This document shows positions 41,624 through 52,274 of a stretch of DNA of 64,000 nt, in pieces (the stretch's first letter is position 1; each line of letters opens with the position of its first letter). A model generated the notes under the pieces. The model did not search any database. It saw only the letters and a program-made list of their open reading frames with translations, and had not been told where the DNA came from. This stretch comes from Bradyrhizobium erythrophlei. Lineage in GTDB: Bacteria; Pseudomonadota; Alphaproteobacteria; Rhizobiales; Xanthobacteraceae. Location: assembly GCA_900129675.1 (NCBI GenBank), contig FSRD01000002.1, positions 1,116,001 to 1,180,000 of the forward strand, written 5' to 3'. The position numbers and the translations under genes are program-made.

Positions 41624-42868
41624 ATGCCCCGATCCCCGGTTACCCCCCGTTTCAGCCGGTTCCGACGCGTTGTCGGAGGCCTGGCCGTTGCTGGCGCTGT
41701 CGTTGCCGCCGGCTCGGTCGCGACCGGCCACTATTTCCATGCCGCGCAGGCGACGGCCGGTTCCGCCACTCCGGAACAAGCCGTTGCCGTCACGGTCGCC
41801 GTTGTCGAGCCGCGCCAGACCAGCCTGTGGGATGACTTCTCCGGTCGACTCGAAGCGGTCAACCGCGTCGAGCTCCGCCCGCGCGTCGCCGGCGCAATTC
41901 TTTCGACCAACTTTACCGAGGGCGCGCTGGTGAAGGCCGGCGACGTGCTGTTCAAGATCGATCCGGCGCCGTACGCCGCCGAAGTCGACAAGGCCCAGGC
42001 TCAACTTGAAGCGGCGAAAGCACGCGTCGTGTTCACGGCCAGCGAACTCGAGCGCGGTGCGCAGCTGGTCGGCAACAATGTCGTGACCCGGCGCGATTAT
42101 GACCAGCGCGACAACGCCAATCGCGAGGCGATCGCCAATGTCAAAGCCGCCGAAGCGACGCTGCAAACCGCAAAACTCAACCTCGACTACACCGAGGTCC
42201 GCGCCCCCGTCGACGGCCGCGTCGGCAAATTCGAAGTAACGGTCGGTAATCTGGTCGCGGCCGGAACATCTTCGCCGGTGCTAACGTCGCTGGTGTCGGT
42301 CAATCCGATCTATGCGAGCTTCGATGCGGACGAAGACGTTGTGCTGCGCGCATTGAACTCGATCGCGGACGCCTCCGGCAAGCGCGGCAATCTCGACCAG
42401 ATCCCGGTCGAGATGTCCACTTCCGGCGGGACCATCGTCAAGGGCCACATCCAGCTGATCGATAATTTGGTCAACGGCCAAAGCGGCACGATCCGCGTGC
42501 GCGCCACGTTCAAGAACGAAGACGGCCGCCTGATCCCGGGCCAGTTCGCGCGCGTGCGCATGGGGCAGCCGCGCGCGCAGACGCTCGTCATGGTCGATGA
42601 GCGGGCGATCGGCACCGACCAGGACAAGAAATTCGTCATGGTCGTCGGGTCGGACAATCGCGCGCTCTATCGTTCGATCACGCTCGGCGGTTCTGTCGAA
42701 GGCCGGCGCATCGTGACCTCGGGGCTGCAGTCCGGCGACCGTGTCGTCGTCAACGGGCTGCAGCGCGTCCGTCCGGGCGCGCTGTTGAAATCGGAAGTGG
42801 CCGAGATGGGCGAGCATGGCGCGCAGCGCGCTTCGGCCGACGACAACCAGCGCGTCGCGCAGCGCTAA
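41624..42868 (+). CDS. RND efflux periplasmic adaptor (membrane fusion protein)
   Basis: A 414-residue MexE/AcrA-type adaptor. The N-terminal helix VVGGLAVAGAVVAAGSVATG is a signal or anchor without a lipobox Cys. The barrel-sandwich start is GRLEAVNRVELRPRVAGAI, the hairpin runs from DKAQAQLEAAKARVV to ANVKAAEATLQTAKLNLDY, and the lipoyl half closes with VRAPVDGRVGKFEVTVGNLV. It links the inner-membrane pump to an outer-membrane channel. It lies 24 bp upstream of the permease gene and is controlled by the divergent TetR. Confidence 0.92.
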   Translation: MPRSPVTPRFSRFRRVVGGLAVAGAVVAAGSVATGHYFHAAQATAGSATPEQAVAVTVAVVEPRQTSLWDDFSGRLEAVNRVELRPRVAGAILSTNFTEGALVKAGDVLFKIDPAPYAAEVDKAQAQLEAAKARVVFTASELERGAQLVGNNVVTRRDYDQRDNANREAIANVKAAEATLQTAKLNLDYTEVRAPVDGRVGKFEVTVGNLVAAGTSSPVLTSLVSVNPIYASFDADEDVVLRALNSIADASGKRGNLDQIPVEMSTSGGTIVKGHIQLIDNLVNGQSGTIRVRATFKNEDGRLIPGQFARVRMGQPRAQTLVMVDERAIGTDQDKKFVMVVGSDNRALYRSITLGGSVEGRRIVTSGLQSGDRVVVNGLQRVRPGALLKSEVAEMGEHGAQRASADDNQRVAQR

Positions 42869-42892
42869 CGATTTTCCGCCCGGGGGCGTACC

Positions 42893-45800
42893 ATGAATCT
42901 GTCAAAATTCTTCATCGACCGGCCGATCTTCGCGGGCGTGCTGTCGATATTGATTTTCCTCGCCGGCCTGATCTCGCTGGTTTCCATGCCGATCTCGGAA
43001 TACCCGGACGTCGTGCCGCCGTCGGTGGTGGTGCGCGCGAGCTATCCCGGCGCAAATCCCAAGGTCATCGCCGAGACGGTCGCCACCCCGATCGAGGAGC
43101 AGATCAACGGTGTCGAGGGCATGCTCTACATGAGCAGCCAGGCGACCACCGATGGCGCCATGACGCTGACCGTGACGTTTCGGCTCGGCACCGATCCCGA
43201 CAAGGCGCAGCAACTGGTGCAGAACCGGGTGCAACAGGCCGAACCGCGGCTGCCGGCGGTGGTCCTCCAGCTCGGCATCATCACCAAGAAGAGCTCGCCC
43301 GACCTCACGATGGTGGTGCATTTGTTGTCGCCGAACAACCGCTACGACATGACGTATTTGCGCAATTACGCCGTGCTCAACGTCAAGGACCGCCTGGCGC
43401 GGATCGACGGCGTCGGCGATGTCCAGCTCTATGGCGCCGGCGACTATTCGATGCGGGTGTGGGTCGATCCGCAGAAGGCCGCGGAGCACGGGCTGACCGC
43501 CAACGACATCGTCAAGGCGATCCAGGCGCAGAACGTCGAAGCCGCCGCCGGCGTGGTCGGTGCATCGCCCAGCGTCAAGGGTCTCGACCTCCAGCTTTCC
43601 GTCAACGCGGAAGGCCGCCTTTCCACCGAAGAGCAGTTCGGTGACATCGTCGTCAAGGCCGGGGCGCGCGGCGAGGTGACGCGGCTGCGTGACGTCGCGC
43701 GCATCGAACTCGGTGCATCGGAATACGGCCTGCGTTCACTGCTCGACAACAAGCAGGCCGTGGCCATTCCGATCTTTCAGGCCCCGGGGTCGAACGCGCT
43801 GCAGATATCGGACAGCGTTCGTGCGACGATGGCCGAGATCAAGAAGAACATGCCGGAAGGCGTCGAATACCAGATCGTTTACGATCCGACCCAGTTCGTC
43901 CGCTCGTCGATCGAAGCGGTGATCCACACGCTGCTGGAAGCGGTGGCGCTGGTCGTTCTGGTGGTGATCCTGTTCCTGCAGACCTGGCGGGCATCGATCA
44001 TCCCGCTGCTGGCGGTGCCGGTGTCGATCGTCGGCACGTTTGCGGTCATGCATGTCTTCGGCTTTTCGATCAACGCGCTCAGCCTGTTCGGACTGGTGCT
44101 GGCGATCGGCATCGTGGTCGACGACGCCATCGTCGTGGTCGAGAACGTGGAGCGCAATATTGAATCCGGCCTGTCGCCGCGCGACGCGACCTACCAGGCG
44201 ATGAAGGAAGTGTCGGGGCCGATCATCGCCATCGCAATGGTGCTGATTGCGGTGTTCGTGCCGCTCGCCTTCATCAGCGGCCTGACCGGCCAGTTCTACA
44301 AGCAGTTCGCGCTGACCATTGCGATTTCGACCGTGATCTCGGCGGTCAACTCGCTGACGCTGTCGCCGGCGCTGGCGGCGCTGCTGTTGAAGGGCCATGA
44401 CGAGCCCAAGGACGGGCTGACCCGTATCCTCGACAAGGCCTTGGGCTGGTTTTTCCGCGGCTTCAACCGCGCATTCACCCGCTCGTCGGAAAACTACAGC
44501 CGCAGCGTGACCGGCGTGATCTTCGGCAAAGCCATCGTTATCGGATTATATGTCGTGCTGGTGGGGGCGACGGCGGTACTGTTCAAGCAGGTGCCGAGCG
44601 GCTTTGTGCCCGGCCAGGACAAGCAATATCTGGTCGGCTTCTCCCGGCTGCCGGACGGCGCGACGCTTGATCGAACCGAGGAAGTCATTCGCAAGATGAG
44701 CGACGTCGCGCTGACGCAGCCCGGCGTGCAGAGCTCGGTGGCGTTTCCCGGGCTGTCGATCTCCGGCTTCACCAACTCCTCGAATGCCGGCATCGTATTC
44801 TCGACGCTGAAGCCGTTCGACGAGCGCAAGGATCCTGCGCTCAGCGGCAACGCGATCGCAGCCGACCTGAACAAGAAATACGCCGGCATCCAGGAGGCGT
44901 TCATTGCCATGTTCCCGCCGCCGCCGGTCAACGGTCTTGGCACCATCGGCGGATTCAAGCTGCAGATCGAGGATCGGGCAGGGCTCGGCTACGAGGCGCT
45001 CAACGAAGCGACCAAGGCCTACATGGCGGCAATGTCCAAGGCGCCGGAGATCGGCGGGCTGTTCTCGAGCTTCCAGGTCAACGTCCCGCAGCTGTTCGCC
45101 GATATCGACCGGACCAAAGCGCTGCAGCTCGGCGTGCCCGTGACCGAGGTTTTCAACACGCTTCAGATCTATCTCGGCTCGTTCTACGTCAACGACTTCA
45201 ACAAATTCGGCCGGACCTATTCGGTCTATGTCCAGGCCGACGCGCCGTTCCGCGCGCGGGCGGATGACATCCGCCAGTTGAAAGTGCGCTCCGCATCCGG
45301 CGACATGGTCCCGCTCTCGGCATTGCTCAAGATTCGTCAAAGCGCCGGTCCGGAACGCGCCATCCGCTACAACGGTTTCCTGTCGTCCGACATCAACGCC
45401 GCCGCGGCACCCGGATATTCATCCGGGCAGGCGCAGGAGGCGGCGACACGTATCGCGGCCGAAGCGCTGCCGCCCGGCTATGCGTTCGAATGGACCGACC
45501 TGACTTATCAGGAGTTCATCGCGGGCAATTCCGGCATGTGGGTTTTTCCGCTGGCCATTCTGCTCGTTTTCCTGGTGCTGGCCGCGCTCTACGAAAGCCT
45601 CACGCTGCCGCTGGCAATCCTCATGATCGTGCCGATGGGTTTGCTGGCCGCGATGTTCGGGGTCTGGCTGTCGAAGGGAGACAACAATGTCTTCACGCAG
45701 ATCGGCTTGATCGTGCTGGTGGGTCTGTCGGCCAAGAACGCCATCCTGATTGTCGAATTCGCGCGCGAGCTCGAATTCGCCGGGCGTTCGCCGATTCGCG

Positions 45801-46078
45801 CGGCGATCGAAGCCAGCCGCCTGCGTCTTCGCCCGATCCTGATGACGTCGATGGCGTTCATCATGGGCGTGCTGCCGCTGGTGCTGTCGACCGGCGCCGG
45901 CTCGGAAATGCGCCGCGCCATGGGCGTCGCCGTGTTCTCCGGCATGATCGGCGTGACGGTCTTCGGCCTGTTCCTGACGCCGGTGTTCTACGTGCTGCTA
46001 CGCAGCGCCACCGGCATGAAACCGCTGACGCATCACGGCGAAGGCAGCACCATTGTCGGGAAAGCCCACGCCGCGTAA
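42893..46078 (+). CDS. RND multidrug efflux permease (HAE1, MexF-like)
   Basis: A 1061-residue inner-membrane proton/drug antiporter of full family length. It begins FFIDRPIFAGVLSILIFLAG; porter loops include PEYPDV-type EYPDVVPPSVVVRASYPGAN; the central helices carry the conserved proton-relay pair in GIVVDDAIVVVENVERNIE, and the C-terminal half has GLSAKNAILIVEFARELE. Similarity to MexF-type pumps by layout. No outer-membrane factor gene follows, so the pump must use one encoded elsewhere. GGGGGCGTACC precedes the ATG. Confidence 0.94.
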   Translation: MNLSKFFIDRPIFAGVLSILIFLAGLISLVSMPISEYPDVVPPSVVVRASYPGANPKVIAETVATPIEEQINGVEGMLYMSSQATTDGAMTLTVTFRLGTDPDKAQQLVQNRVQQAEPRLPAVVLQLGIITKKSSPDLTMVVHLLSPNNRYDMTYLRNYAVLNVKDRLARIDGVGDVQLYGAGDYSMRVWVDPQKAAEHGLTANDIVKAIQAQNVEAAAGVVGASPSVKGLDLQLSVNAEGRLSTEEQFGDIVVKAGARGEVTRLRDVARIELGASEYGLRSLLDNKQAVAIPIFQAPGSNALQISDSVRATMAEIKKNMPEGVEYQIVYDPTQFVRSSIEAVIHTLLEAVALVVLVVILFLQTWRASIIPLLAVPVSIVGTFAVMHVFGFSINALSLFGLVLAIGIVVDDAIVVVENVERNIESGLSPRDATYQAMKEVSGPIIAIAMVLIAVFVPLAFISGLTGQFYKQFALTIAISTVISAVNSLTLSPALAALLLKGHDEPKDGLTRILDKALGWFFRGFNRAFTRSSENYSRSVTGVIFGKAIVIGLYVVLVGATAVLFKQVPSGFVPGQDKQYLVGFSRLPDGATLDRTEEVIRKMSDVALTQPGVQSSVAFPGLSISGFTNSSNAGIVFSTLKPFDERKDPALSGNAIAADLNKKYAGIQEAFIAMFPPPPVNGLGTIGGFKLQIEDRAGLGYEALNEATKAYMAAMSKAPEIGGLFSSFQVNVPQLFADIDRTKALQLGVPVTEVFNTLQIYLGSFYVNDFNKFGRTYSVYVQADAPFRARADDIRQLKVRSASGDMVPLSALLKIRQSAGPERAIRYNGFLSSDINAAAAPGYSSGQAQEAATRIAAEALPPGYAFEWTDLTYQEFIAGNSGMWVFPLAILLVFLVLAALYESLTLPLAILMIVPMGLLAAMFGVWLSKGDNNVFTQIGLIVLVGLSAKNAILIVEFARELEFAGRSPIRAAIEASRLRLRPILMTSMAFIMGVLPLVLSTGAGSEMRRAMGVAVFSGMIGVTVFGLFLTPVFYVLLRSATGMKPLTHHGEGSTIVGKAHAA

Positions 46079-46087
46079 TCGGAGCAA

Positions 46088-46888
46088 TTACCCCCGCCGC
46101 ACGCTGGCGCCGCCGTCGACCGGCAGCGTCACGCCGGTAATAAAACTCGCTTCATCGGATGCCAGAAACAGCGCGGCATTGGCGACGTCCCAACCGGTGC
46201 CCATCTTCTTGCGCAGCGGCACCTTGGAGTCGCGCTCGGCCTCGACCTCGGCGCGGCTCTTGTTGAATTCGCGGGCGCGGGTGTCGACCGCCATCGGTGT
46301 GTTCATCAGGCCGGGCAGGATGACGTTGGCGCGGATGCCGTACTGCGCGTTCTGGTAGGCGAGCTGTTCGGTGAAGGCGACCATCGCCGACTTGGTCGCC
46401 TTGTAGGCGACGTAAGGATACGTCGTGATCACGGCCATCGAGGAGATGTTGATGATGCTGCCGCTGTTTTGCGCTCGCATGATCGGGATCACATGCTTGG
46501 CGGCGAGGATGCAGCTCTTGAGGTTGATCGCGACGCAGCGGTCGAAGGCCTCTTCGGTGATGTCGAGCAGTTCGGCGTCGCCGCCCGCCAGGCTGACGCC
46601 GACATTGTTGTGCAGGATATCGATGCTGCCCCAGCGTTTGTGCGCGTCGGCAACCATCGCCTTGATCTCGGCATCTTTGGTGACGTCGGCCTTGAAGGCG
46701 ACCGCGGTGCCGCCTTTGGCCGCGATCATGTCGACGGTTTCCTGGGCGGATTCGAGATGGTGATCGACGCACAGCACTTTTGCGCCTTCGCGCGCGAAGG
46801 TAAGAGCCGTGGCGCGGCCGTTGCCGATGCCCTCGCCGGGGCTCTGGCCGGCGCCGACGACGATGGCGACACGATCTTTCAGGCGCAT
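46088..46888 (-). CDS. short-chain dehydrogenase/reductase
   Basis: A 266-residue classical SDR. The cofactor motif is VVGAGQSPGEGIGNGRATAL, with D of CVDHHLES suggesting NAD(H). NNVG stabilises the core, S of NISSMAVIT and YVAYKATK give the catalytic Ser-Tyr-Lys, and the end is GVTLPVDGGASVRRG. Substrate unknown. It follows the CMD-fold gene by 1 bp, and a MaoC-like gene lies further upstream on the same strand; the trio suggests breakdown of an acyl-CoA or aromatic compound. Confidence 0.9.
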   Translation of the reverse strand: MRLKDRVAIVVGAGQSPGEGIGNGRATALTFAREGAKVLCVDHHLESAQETVDMIAAKGGTAVAFKADVTKDAEIKAMVADAHKRWGSIDILHNNVGVSLAGGDAELLDITEEAFDRCVAINLKSCILAAKHVIPIMRAQNSGSIINISSMAVITTYPYVAYKATKSAMVAFTEQLAYQNAQYGIRANVILPGLMNTPMAVDTRAREFNKSRAEVEAERDSKVPLRKKMGTGWDVANAALFLASDEASFITGVTLPVDGGASVRRG

Positions 46889-46889
46889 C

Positions 46890-47444
46890 TCATTCCACTC
46901 CCGGGATCGGGTACTGTTGCAGTACCTCTTTGTAATAGGGTTCGTTGTCCATCTTCATGGTCGCGAGCACGCGGACCACGGCGCAATAGAAGGCGATGGT
47001 GAGCACGAGATCGGTCATGTGCTCGTTGGAGAGTTCCTGCTTGATCTCTGCGAAGGTCTTGTCCGACATCGCAAGCTCGCGCACCATTTCGCGTGCGCCT
47101 CTCAATACCGCTTTCGCCAGCGGTTCCAGCGTCGAGGGTTTGCCCTCGGTCTCGGCCATCATGCCCTGGATGTCGTCGTTGGTGACGCCGAAATCCTTGC
47201 CGATCTTCACATGATGGGTGAATTCGTATTCGGATTTTTCCATCCAGCCGACCTGCAGGATCGCAAGTTCCCGTAAGCGCGGGTCGAGCTTGCTCTTGAA
47301 GCGGATGTAGCCGCCGATGCCGGAGAAGGCACGCGCCATGTCGGGCGAGTTGACCAATAGCTTGTGCAGATTGGTGTTGCGCTTGAGCATGTCGCGATAT
47401 TCGGGGGCGACCTGATCGGCTTCGAGATAGGGCAGGCGGGCCAT
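46890..47444 (-). CDS. carboxymuconolactone decarboxylase-fold protein lacking the CxxC
   Basis: A 184-residue helical protein of the AhpD/CMD family: RLRELAILQVGWMEKSEYEF, THHVKIGKDFGV. At the position of the AhpD redox CxxC it reads SEYEFTHH, so peroxidase chemistry of the AhpD type is unlikely; the His pair and Glu are kept as in carboxymuconolactone-decarboxylase-like enzymes. It starts at 47444 and lies between the SDR and MaoC-like genes, which suggests a step in the same pathway. The exact reaction is unknown. Confidence 0.8.
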   Translation of the reverse strand: MARLPYLEADQVAPEYRDMLKRNTNLHKLLVNSPDMARAFSGIGGYIRFKSKLDPRLRELAILQVGWMEKSEYEFTHHVKIGKDFGVTNDDIQGMMAETEGKPSTLEPLAKAVLRGAREMVRELAMSDKTFAEIKQELSNEHMTDLVLTIAFYCAVVRVLATMKMDNEPYYKEVLQQYPIPGVE

Positions 47445-47508
47445 ATTGTTGTTGTCCTTGTTGGCGCGGTCACATCGCGATGCCGGATGCGACGAATAGT
47501 TATTTCAG

Positions 47509-48477
47509 TCAGCCATAGAGCTGTTTGTGCTCGCGCTGGTAATTGGCGTAGGAATCCTTGATGCTGGCGAGGTTCAGCAGCATGGTGGCGACCGGCTTGC
47601 CGTCGGCGGCGAACACCGTGGTGCGCACCCACATGCTCTCGGTGCGGCGGCTGCCCGAGAGCGCGACCACTTCGCGCTCGGTGGTGTAGCTCTCGCCCAC
47701 GAAGATCGGCCCGCGCAGCAGTCGGATCTCCTGGTCTGCGAACAATCCGACGGCGGGACCGCGGACCGGCAAGCGGTCCTCGCGCGCGCGGTATTGAAAC
47801 AGCACGCTCAGCATCTCCATGGGGACGATAGGCCGGCCCCAGGGATTGTCGCTTCCGGAATAATAGGGTGATGGCTCGGTGATGACCTTCAGCTTTTCGC
47901 GCAGCGAAAACGGATAGAGATCGCCCATGTTCTGGTCGAAATCCATTTTCACGGTCTGCCGGCCGGTCTTCATGCCGACCTTGAGATCGCAGAGGATCAC
48001 GGGATCGGCGAGCGGCTTCAATTCGCCGAGCCGCTGATGCAGCGCCGTCTCCGTTCCGTCCTGACCGACCGACGCGGTGCCGCGCAGGATCTCGGTGCCG
48101 TCACGCTTGGTCATCCCGATCGCGCAGGATTCTTCGCCCGGCTTTGGCGTGGCGATGTTCGCCTGCACCTCCTCGCCCTCGAAGGCGGGGTTGCGATAAT
48201 GCGCGGACAGGCAGCCGGTTTCGAACCACGCCTTGCCCCATATTTTCTCGCAGAGCGGCGCGAACTGGCTGAAATGGGTCGGCCCCTCGATGGTGCCGCC
48301 CTGAAACCCCAGCCTTTGCGCGGTGGCATCGTCGTGAATCGACGCGTGGGAGTCGTAGACCTGGGCGTGGAGCATCTGCGCCGGCCGCTGATCATCGGCC
48401 CGAACAGCGAATTGTCGCGCTCCGTAATCTCGGTATTGAACGCCGCTGACGTCATCCTTCGCCTTTCCCTGGGTCAC
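47509..48477 (-). CDS. MaoC-like hot-dog-fold protein (putative hydratase)
   Basis: A 322-residue protein starting with GTG at 48477. The N-terminal half shows a MaoC-type hydratase pattern (HDDATAQRLGFQGGTIEGPTHF, with His/Asp near the fold's active-site helix) and the second half a further hot-dog-like unit (VALSGSRRTESMWVRTTVFA), a double hot-dog layout. Acyl-CoA hydration is inferred. A longer frame to 48822 enters the divergent oxidoreductase gene and is an artefact. It is first in an operon with the CMD-fold and SDR genes. Confidence 0.65.
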   Translation of the reverse strand: MTQGKAKDDVSGVQYRDYGARQFAVRADDQRPAQMLHAQVYDSHASIHDDATAQRLGFQGGTIEGPTHFSQFAPLCEKIWGKAWFETGCLSAHYRNPAFEGEEVQANIATPKPGEESCAIGMTKRDGTEILRGTASVGQDGTETALHQRLGELKPLADPVILCDLKVGMKTGRQTVKMDFDQNMGDLYPFSLREKLKVITEPSPYYSGSDNPWGRPIVPMEMLSVLFQYRAREDRLPVRGPAVGLFADQEIRLLRGPIFVGESYTTEREVVALSGSRRTESMWVRTTVFAADGKPVATMLLNLASIKDSYANYQREHKQLYG

Positions 48478-48676
48478 TCTCTTTGCCGCCAGCGTTTCAA
48501 AGATGCGTGGTTTCGGCAAGGGGCCATCGCCGGACACCGCGCGTACCGAGATATGCCCTGCCGCCTTGGAATTGGGCTGTGCATGCATAGCAGAACCGGT
48601 GCATTCTGTTTCCGAACGAGACCGGTTCGAACAACCGGCAAGAAACGAAACGGCTGATGCGGACGGGGAACAGGCA

Positions 48677-51600
48677 ATGGCGTTGATGGAAGTTGGGCTG
48701 GACGACAAGTACCGGCTGGATGCGAAGCGCATATTTTTGTCCGGTACACAGGCGCTGGTCCGGTTGCCGATGCTGCAGCGCGAACGCGATCGCGCGCAGG
48801 GTCTCAACACCGCGGGCTTCATCTCCGGTTATCGCGGCTCGCCGCTCGGCATGTACGACCACGCGCTGTGGCGTGCAAAGTCCTTCCTCAAGCAGCACGA
48901 CATCGAATTCGCGCCGGGCCTCAACGAGGATCTGGCAGCGACCGCGGTGTGGGGCAGCCAGCAGGTCGGAATGTTTCCCGGCGCCAAAGTCGATGGCGTG
49001 TTCGGCATCTGGTACGGCAAGGGACCCGGCGTCGACCGTTCCGTCGATGCACTCAAGCACGCCAACTCGGCCGGCACCTCGCCCAATGGCGGTGTGATTG
49101 CGCTCGCCGGCGACGACCATGGTTGCCAGTCCTCGACGCTCGCCCATCAGAGCGAACAGGTGTTTGCGGCGGCGCTGATGCCGGTGGTCAATCCCGCCAC
49201 GCTGCAGGATTATCTCGATCTCGGCATCCTCGGCTTTGCGCTGTCGCGCTATTCCAGCTGCTGGGTCGGCTTCAAGGCGATCTCCGAGACGGTCGAAAGC
49301 TCGGCCTCGATCGTCAGCGATCCCGACCGCATCAAGATCATCCCGCCCGACGATTTCGAGATGCCGCCGGGCGGTCTCAGCATCCGCTGGCCCGACGCAC
49401 CGCTCGATCAGGAGCGCCGGCTGCACGGCCCGAAGATGGACGCAGTCGCTGCCTTCACGCGCGTCAATCGCTTCGACCGGATCGTGCTCGATTCGAAGCC
49501 GGCGCGGCTCGGCATCATGGCGACCGGCAAGGCCTATCTCGATCTGCGGCAGGCACTGGCCGATCTCGGCATATCGGATGCGGAAGCGCAGGCGCTGGGC
49601 TTGCGCATCTACAAGGTGGCGCTGACCTGGCCGCTGGAACAGGCCGGTGCCCGCGCCTTTGCCGAGGGCTTGCAGGACGTGCTCGTGGTCGAGGAGAAGC
49701 GCGGCTTCATCGAGGATCAGCTCTTGAAGATCCTCTACAATGTCGATGCTTCAAAACGCCCGTCCGTGGTCGGCAAGCGCGACGAGACCGGCGCGCCGCT
49801 GTTGCCGAGCGAAGGCGAGTTGACGCCGACCATGGTCGCCGCCGCCGTGGTCGCGCGCTTGCGCAAGCTCGGGCATCGCAGCCCCGCGCTGGAACAGCGT
49901 CTCGCCAAGCTCGAAGCGTTTGATCGGCCTGCCGATGCTATCGGCGTCGCGAAACTGCAGCGCACGCCTTACTTTTGTTCGGGCTGCCCGCACAACACCT
50001 CGACAAAAGTGCCCGAGGGCAGCCGCGCGATGGCCGGTATCGGCTGTCACGGCATGGCGCTCTCGGTGCCGAGCCGCCGCACGGCCACGATCTCGCATAT
50101 GGGCGCGAGGGCGTCACCTGGATTGGGCAGGCGCCGTTCACCAGCGAACAGCACGTGTTTCAGAATCTCGGCGACGGCACCTACACCCATTCGGGCCTGC
50201 TGGCGCTGCGCGCCGCGGCGGCGGCCGGCGTCAACATCACCTACAAGATCCTCTACAACGACGCGGTTGCGATGACCGGCGGCCAGCCCGCCGAGGGCGG
50301 CTTGACGGTGTCGCAGATCGCGCATCAGGTTTCGGCCGAGGGCGCGAAGCGCCTGGCTATTGTCTCCGATGAACCCGAAAAATATCCGGCGAATTATTTT
50401 CCGGCCGGCGCCACCGTGCATCAACGCCGTGACCTTGATGCCGTGCAGAAGGAATTGCGCGATGTCAAAGGTCTCTCGGTCCTGATCTACGACCAGACCT
50501 GCGCGGCGGAGAAGCGACGCAGGCGCAAGCGCGGGCTCTATCCGGATCCGCCGAAACGCGTCTTCATCAACGAGCGCGTCTGCGAAGGCTGCGGCCACTG
50601 CTCGCAAGCTTCCAATTGCGTCTCGGTGCAGCCGCTGGAGACCGAACTCGGCCGCAAGCGGCGGATTGACCAGTCGAACTGCAACAAGGATTTTTCCTGC
50701 ATCGAGGGTTTGTGCCCGAGCTTCGTCACCGTGCATGGCGGAAAGCTGCGCAAAGCCGACCGCACCGCGGCCGATCCGTCGGCTTTGTTCGCCGATTTGC
50801 CGCTGCCTTCGGTGCCGGCGCTGGATGGCGCGTTCAACATCCTGGTCACCGGTATCGGCGGCACCGGCGTCATCACCATCGGCGCGCTACTCGGCATGGC
50901 CGCCCATGTCGACGGCAAGGCATGCTCGACGCTCGACTTCACCGGCTTGTCGCAGAAGAACGGCGCGGTCATGAGCCACGTCCGCATCGCACCATCGCCA
51001 GACGATCTCGCGACCGTCCGTATTGCGCCGGGCGGCGCCGACCTCATCCTCGGCTGCGACATCGTGGTCGCCACCAGCATTCCGGCGCTGAGCCGGGCCG
51101 AGCGCGGCGTGACGCGGGCGATCGTCAATGTCGAGCTGCTGCCGACCGCCAGCTTCGTGATGAATCCCGACATCGATTTCGAAGCCGGCGCGATGCGCAA
51201 TTCGCTCAACGAGGCCGTCAGCGCGTCCGATCTCGACATCCTCGACGCCACTGGCCTTGCCACCGCGCTGATGGGCGACAGCATCGCCACCAATTCCTTC
51301 ATGCTCGGCTTTGCATTCCAGCGCGGCACGATTCCGCTGTCGCTGGAAGCAATCATGAAGGCGATCGAGCTCAATGGCGCCGCGATCGAGATGAACAGGC
51401 TAGCGTTCTCGTGGGGCCGGCTCGCCGCCCACGATCTGCAACGCGTGGTCAGCGCCGCGCGCTTCAAGAATTCGGGCGCGGCGCCGGTCAAGCGGACGCT
51501 CGATGAGGCGATCGCTTTCCGCGCAAAATTCCTCGCCGACTACCAGGACGAGGCCTATTCGGCGCGCTATCTCGCGCAGGTCGAGCGCGTCCGCGCCGCC

Positions 51601-52152
51601 GAACTGTTGGCCGCGCCTGGGTCGCATGAGCTGACCGAGGCGTTTGCCAAAGGCCTGTTCAAGCTGATGGCCTACAAGGACGAATATGAGGTGGCGCGGC
51701 TTTATACCGACGGCGAATTTGCAAAGGCGCTGAAGGAGCAGTTCGACGGCGACCCCGGCGTCAAGGTCAGCCTGGCGCCGCCGCTATTGGCGCAACGCGA
51801 CAAGACCACGGGACATCTGCGCAAGCGCGAATTCGGTCCGTGGGTATTCGGCGCGTTCAAGCTGCTGGCGCGCCTCAAGTCGCTGCGCGGTACGGCGTTC
51901 GACCTGTTCGGTTACACCGCCGAGCGACGCATGGAGCGGGCGCTGCCGGGCGAGTATTCGGCGAAGATCCTTGGGCATCTCGACGGCAAGAAGCCGATCG
52001 ACTGGCAGCGGCTGGTGGCGCTGGCGAAGGCGGTGGAACAGGTGCGCGGCTATGGCCACGTCAAGGAAGCAAATGTCGCGCGCTATCGCCAGGAATGCGC
52101 GCGGCTCGAAAACGCCCTCGGGCAGCCCGTCGCCGCGGAAGCCGCCGAATAG
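48677..52152 (+). pseudogene. fused indolepyruvate ferredoxin oxidoreductase, single frameshift
   Basis: An alpha-gamma fused 2-oxoacid oxidoreductase converting arylpyruvates to aryl-acetyl-CoA with ferredoxin. It reads from MALMEVGLDDKYRLDAKRIF through GFISGYRGSPLGMYD and FCSGCPHNTSTKVPEGSRAM up to GIGCHGMAL (thiamine-diphosphate site). The frame then breaks near 50101-50110, where GGGCGCGAGGGC lacks one G relative to the expected MGGEGVTWIG. The second frame continues through GQAPFTSEQHVFQNLGDGTY, the 4Fe-4S site CEGCGHCSQASNC and the gamma Rossmann loop TGIGGTGVITIGALLG. With the base restored it is about 1158 residues, the normal family length. It is either a recent mutation or a sequencing error. 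Confidence 0.88.
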
Positions 52153-52274
52153 GCCGGTTTCACCCGCTGATGGCATAGTTCACCGGTAACCTTGCCGGCA
52201 GGATCGGCTGGAATTGCCGGGCCGGCTTCCTACATGATGTCTGTTGGAGTTTTAGTCATTTCAGGAGGCCGTAG

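Noticed and set aside
50095..50115. Programmed frameshift in the oxidoreductase gene
   Set aside because: No slippery heptamer or downstream pseudoknot-like structure is evident at the break; a simple one-base deletion or sequencing error explains it better.
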